NCBI GenBank assembly: GCA_022266195.1 | Contig: WHVY01000004.1 | Location: 5,659,501 to 5,723,500 of the forward strand | Source of the DNA: Tetranychus cinnabarinus | Taxonomy: Eukaryota; Arthropoda; Arachnida; Trombidiformes; Tetranychidae | Direction of reading: 5' to 3' | Length of the DNA: 64,000 bases | Part shown: positions 60,801 through 64,000 of the stretch, one piece after another | Numbering within the stretch: position 1 is the first letter of the stretch | Layout of the letters: each line of letters starts with the position of its first letter | The notes under the pieces: model-generated | What the model was told of the DNA's origin: nothing | Seen by the model: only the letters and a program-made list of their open reading frames with translations | The model's database searches: none | Program-made: the position numbers and the translations under genes

Positions 60801-63603
60801 AATGTCATTCAGAAAGATAGTCTCAAGTTCTTGCTGAATAATGAATTTATATTTCTGATTTTCAAATTTTTACAGCCTGCCAACGGAGACCTTCTTTGCA
60901 TTCAACTAACTTTGTGGTACGTAGTAATGTTTCGAGAATTAGATAAAATATTCTGTATCAGGTTCAATGCAGCATGTTTCAAAGAGTTTGTTTCAAAGGG
61001 TTTTGAATGAAAAATCCGACAAATCCACATCATGCAAGGAGTTAAAATGGAATGAAAAAATGTTTTAGTTGAACCTCAACAAGAGATAGTAACTCCGTTG
61101 ACTGTACGTTTAAAGCATAGGATAATGAGGAAGCGTTTCTTAATCAAGATCAATGAAGAAAAATTTTCGAATTCAATGAACCAAATAAATTGTATTTGTT
61201 GCAAATCTGTTAATAAAATTCTTATTGTAACCGAAAAAACAATCGATTGAAAATTCACATGAATCCAGAACAAAAATTTGATCGGATGTCAAATTGATTG
61301 ATCATTATTGTAATTAAATCTATTCACGTTTTTCTTGAACATTGTGATTGATTGATTCTTAAAATTAATTTTCAGTTTAAACTCTTTGTTACAATTTAAA
61401 TCAAAAACATAAACTTTTCTTTATTCATCTATTATCTGACGCATTTGATTATTGATTAGTCTACAATGAAATGAACCAATCAGGAGTAAGATATTGGTTA
61501 GTAACAACAGTTCATAACTGATTTAATCGTAAATCTTTAGATTCATTTCGTCAGTTTAACTCTAATCAAATCCAAGTAAATATTAGATAAAATTAAACCA
61601 AAATGAATACACCGAATGAAAATGGATTGAAGCACGCTTCAAAAGCTGGAATAATAAATTGGGCGCTTAGGTCTGGTTGAAAGATTGTTATTCTACTCAT
61701 CGCCCTTGGACTCGCATTGGATAGCGCGAACTGGTTCTTTTTTTTAACGGGAACTCTGCAAATATTAGGGATCCAGCAAATTATTTATGCTTTGTTCATG
61801 TTTTCACTCTGCTTTCAAAGAAACAAATACATCGATCTTATCATATATTTTGAATACAATGCTAAGCTCCCGTCGAATGATCAATCCTTAGACGCTTACA
61901 TGAAAAGGAATCGTTACTTTTTTTACTTGATTACGTTTATCAATTTCTTAATCAATGCTGCAATGAATATTGTTCCTTTCATTATGGGTCTCATAAAGTT
62001 AAATATGAGTGCCTTACGCGCCTTTGTATTCAGCTCATTGCAGCTTTCTTTCTTTTGTAATTTTGCTTTATTCCGTTTCTTAATTGAAGCCTGTCTCTAC
62101 ATTCATACCTGTTTCATGCGAGTTGAATGTCAAATAGACGCATTTAACAACTCAACAAACAGATTGTCTATTGATGACATTCGGAAGGTTCGTCGCTTGT
62201 ATTGCATTGCTGTTGAAACGACAGAAAAATTCAACTCTCTGTTGTGGCCTGTGATTTCTACTTATTTTGTGTTCTCTTTCGTCAGTGTCCATTTCATTTT
62301 CGCTAAGGCAATTGCCGATGCATCTTTTGTCACCATATTGGTCTGTGCTGGATATTTGTCAGTCTTTATTCTTGTAGCTTATAACACGGTTTATATCAAC
62401 CACCTTTCAACCAGAATCTATCAATTAACTTACTCACTTACATATAAAACAGATGCATTGTTTGCTAAAAAAGAGGTAACTAAAGTGTAATCTTTAGGCA
62501 TTAGCACTCATCAATTTCAATTTTTCCATCTTTTCAGGTTCATCTTTTCCTCACTCGCATTGAACGCGGTGACGTTGGCTTTACTTTCCTGGACCTGTTT
62601 GTTATCACACCAACTTGCTTCACTACACTGGCAACAATCTCTTTGACTCTTGCATTAGCAGAACCCTTTTTGATCAAGTGATGTTAGAAGTTATGTATCA
62701 CCTTAGTCTTCTACCTCTATGAATGTTCCACTTAAAATGTGCGTAATGTCCAATAAATGTAGCTTGTAACTGAATTTCAAATAAATGATCTTATCAACTT
62801 AAATGTATTGATTAATAACTGTGTATTTATTATTTTTTCAAGGATTTCTATATAACTAGAGTTGATCTTGTTTGAAGTCTTACTGAATTTGATTATTTGA
62901 CCTTAAGAAACTTTTGACGTGAAACAAAGTTCTTTTTCGCAAAAGACCTTTCACTATTATTAGATGATGATACTGATGATTACTTACTGGTTCAACAAAG
63001 TCAACATTGATTCTCTAATATCAGTTGGACAATGCAATGAATATTATGGGATAGGGTTGATATTTTTAGCCATAATTGAACGAAAGATGAAAGATTTCCA
63101 GTTACATTTACTTAGCAGTTTTCATTTATTTAATAATTGGCAAATTGTCATCGCTAAGGAATTAGCTATAAACTTCAGGCCAGTTATCGAAAAATTATTC
63201 CCTGAATCGATCGAAACGTATCGTTTGCTCGATTATAAAATAGTTGGAAACTGAGTGTAAATGTTAATTTTCAATTTAGTTCAACCATTTAATCCAATTA
63301 GATTGAGGAATTGTACAAGCTGGGAAGTGATTTGCTGGGAGTTGAAAAGCAGGGAGTTCAGGTTGAGATAACAAGGTTCGTTGGATAAAGGGAATAGAAA
63401 AGATGAAAATAATAATAAGGAACATGATGAAGATGAAAAGACTGAAAAGATGGAGGGAAATGAGAAGCAAATGTATACTCACTATGGTTAACAACCAGAG
63501 AATCACAGTTTAGTTCAATTATATCCGGTGCTGATGATTTACTTTGCTCTTTAAGATTGATTATTGCCAATCGCTTTGCCTCTTTTATTGAAACATCTTT
63601 CAT
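54867..63603 (-). CDS. partial minus-strand gene, two exons, unrecognised
   Basis: First exon 63483-63603: ATG, then MKDVSIKEAKRLAIINLKEQ, donor CATA|GTGAGT, phase 1. Second exon 54867-54961: a very strong acceptor of (TC)n-TTCTTCTAACAG, then ERQEKKPSLDDISEFILAQN to LILSE, and a perfect donor GAG|GTAAGT. The phases match, giving 72 continuous polar residues. Further exons must lie to the left of 54867, but I could not identify them. The implied 8.5 kb intron would contain the subfamily B receptors, a foldback element and a dispersed repeat on the opposite strand. I do not recognise the protein. The two exons may belong to different genes; each looks real on its splice signals, the linkage less so. 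Confidence 0.42.
54973..54999 (+). repeat. (AG)n microsatellite doubling as a pyrimidine tract
   Basis: An AG run of 27 bases. On the minus strand it is a TC run ending 10 bases before the acceptor of the 54867-54961 exon, so it probably serves as that exon's polypyrimidine tract. Confidence 0.75.
58367..58622 (+). repeat. dispersed repeat, copy 2
   Basis: Partner of 47927-48180, same orientation, with ordered shared strings over the whole length. It directly precedes the foldback element. Confidence 0.7.
58690..59205. mobile_element. foldback element, about 200 bp arms
   Basis: The left arm (about 58690-58895) is the imperfect reverse complement of the right arm (about 58975-59205). Examples are CCGTATTGTCCACC near 58712 against its complement near 59163-59176, and AACTAAATCAAACAACATCA near 58766 against TGATGTTGTTTGATTTAGTT near 59120. 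The short centre also contains a smaller inverted pair, TTGACCACTTT / AAAGTGGTCAA. No coding sequence. It is probably a foldback-type MITE; a target duplication was not clear. Confidence 0.8.
59615..60711 (+). CDS. gustatory-type chemoreceptor, subfamily B, copy 1
   Basis: Two exons, 59615-60499 and 60568-60711, encode 342 residues. It is distantly similar to subfamily A in layout: seven hydrophobic segments, the core FFIEACLYIHTCFMRVEHSI (compare FLVESCLHIHACW), VRRLYC.AVETTEKLN, MIYVNHLSTRIYQ, and a terminal exon entered in phase 0 at NKE|VHLFLTRIERADVGFTFLD. It ends ATPALIK. No insect-type TYhhhhhQF signature. Intact. No subfamily A promoter block is seen; its leader is short and AT-rich with AAACAAAATG at the start. 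Ligand unknown. Confidence 0.82.
60712..61602. other. region between the two subfamily B receptors
   Basis: About 61310-61400 resembles the 3' flanks of subfamily A copies 1 and 2 (a TAAT.AAATCTATT string followed by TGATTCTTRAAA). No coding sequence supported. Confidence 0.5.
61603..62681 (+). pseudogene. subfamily B receptor copy 2 with one premature stop
   Basis: The gene structure is complete: exon 61603-62475, a 62 bp intron, exon 62538-62681. The only defect is an in-frame TGA at 61678-61680 (codon 26), where copy 1 has Gln in SDQKAVV. Translation outside it aligns throughout: FLIEACLYIHTCFMRVECQI, VRRLYCIAVETTEKFN, VYINHLSTRIYQ, then KKE|VHLFLTRIERGDVGFTFLD, ending AEPFLIK. First-helix spacing is about eight residues shorter than in copy 1. 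An AATAAA at 62752 follows. It is a very young pseudogene, a segregating null allele, a readthrough candidate or a sequencing error. Restart at a downstream Met would lose the first helix. Confidence 0.82.
62682..63482. other. flank of subfamily B copy 2
   Basis: AATAAA at 62752 and 62780 probably ends the receptor transcript. A 96-codon frame at 62964-63254 has no recognisable motif and I do not annotate it as a gene. Confidence 0.5.
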
Positions 63604-64000
63604 TTGGCAGCTTTAACAATCCAATCCAATCAGCAAAACAAAATCATGGTCATCATGAAAATTAATCAAATGAAGAGCAGAAAGAAATGAAAGAAGATGA
63701 AAACAACTCAATTTTCGACTTATTTTTCTTTTCTTCTCATGGCTTTATCAGTCTCAACAAAAAAAACATTGTCTCGATACATTTTCATTTTCCATGCAAT
63801 ATCAAATAGTGTCATTATCAGTCTCGCCATTCAGTTTATCATGTAAATGTTTTCATAACTGTTTCTTATTAGCTTCATTATTCATGTTTACTCTGGATTC
63901 AGCAAAGTTATCTAGTGATCTATATTTAAACATTTTAACCAACTTTTCGTTGCTCCTTATCAATGAGTTTATTCATGAATTATCCAGAGATTTCAAATCT
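63604..64000. other. upstream flank of the minus-strand exon
   Basis: Probably the leader and promoter of the minus-strand gene that starts at 63603. No coding sequence is seen before the window ends. Confidence 0.4.

Noticed and set aside
62964..63254. 96-codon open frame on the plus strand
   Set aside because: No motif, no similarity to the receptors and no splice context. It is probably chance or non-coding flank.
1..64000. tRNA, rRNA or CRISPR arrays
   Set aside because: I looked for T-loop-like GGTTCGA strings, rRNA-like blocks and regularly spaced repeats and saw none. CRISPR would not be expected in this nuclear eukaryotic DNA.

Overview
This is a eukaryotic nuclear window: AT-rich, with short GT-AG introns (mostly 50-90 bp, a few of 0.5-4 kb, possibly one of 8.5 kb), polyadenylation signals and no operons. 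The gene families and a tandem cluster of very divergent seven-helix gustatory-type receptors with small C-terminal exons fit a chelicerate mite. A spider mite (Tetranychus-like) is my best guess, made from family knowledge and not from a search.

Layout. At 2.4-7.9 kb on the minus strand lies a two-exon gene for an unrecognised single-pass membrane protein with a proline- and asparagine-rich ectodomain and a 3.9 kb intron. A doubtful two-exon gene for a small protein is at 8.6-9.3 kb. From 10.3 to 38 kb there is a block of housekeeping genes: VAP (ER contact-site protein, plus), USP8/UBPY (endosomal deubiquitinase, plus), a FUN14-domain mitochondrial protein (plus), cyclin C (minus, with a hidden terminal exon), a TMEM14-family protein with an unusual N-terminal extension (plus), a 13-exon M13 neprilysin-like metallopeptidase (plus) and RAD50 (plus). 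I saw no convincing coding sequence in 22.3-27.3 kb or 38-44.5 kb.

From 44.5 to 62.7 kb is an accessory receptor region, all on the plus strand: three intact receptor genes of one subfamily, a truncated fourth copy, then one intact and one nonsense-interrupted gene of a second subfamily. The first four copies share a compact promoter block with a TATA-like box 45-47 bp before the start codon. Lying between them are a decayed CTP synthase fragment, two TA-flanked short inverted-repeat elements (MITEs), a long foldback element and a pair of unclassified dispersed repeats. One paralogous locus preserves what looks like the empty site of one MITE.

Two minus-strand segments with compatible phase and good splice sites (63.5 kb and 54.9 kb) suggest that the second receptor pair is nested in an 8.5 kb intron of a further gene I do not recognise.

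I found no wholly new biological system. The most useful observations are the hidden cyclin C exon, the shared receptor promoter, the MITE with its empty site, the CTP synthase relic and the possible LC3-interacting motif in the TMEM14 extension. All homology calls come from reading motifs by eye; no database search was possible.
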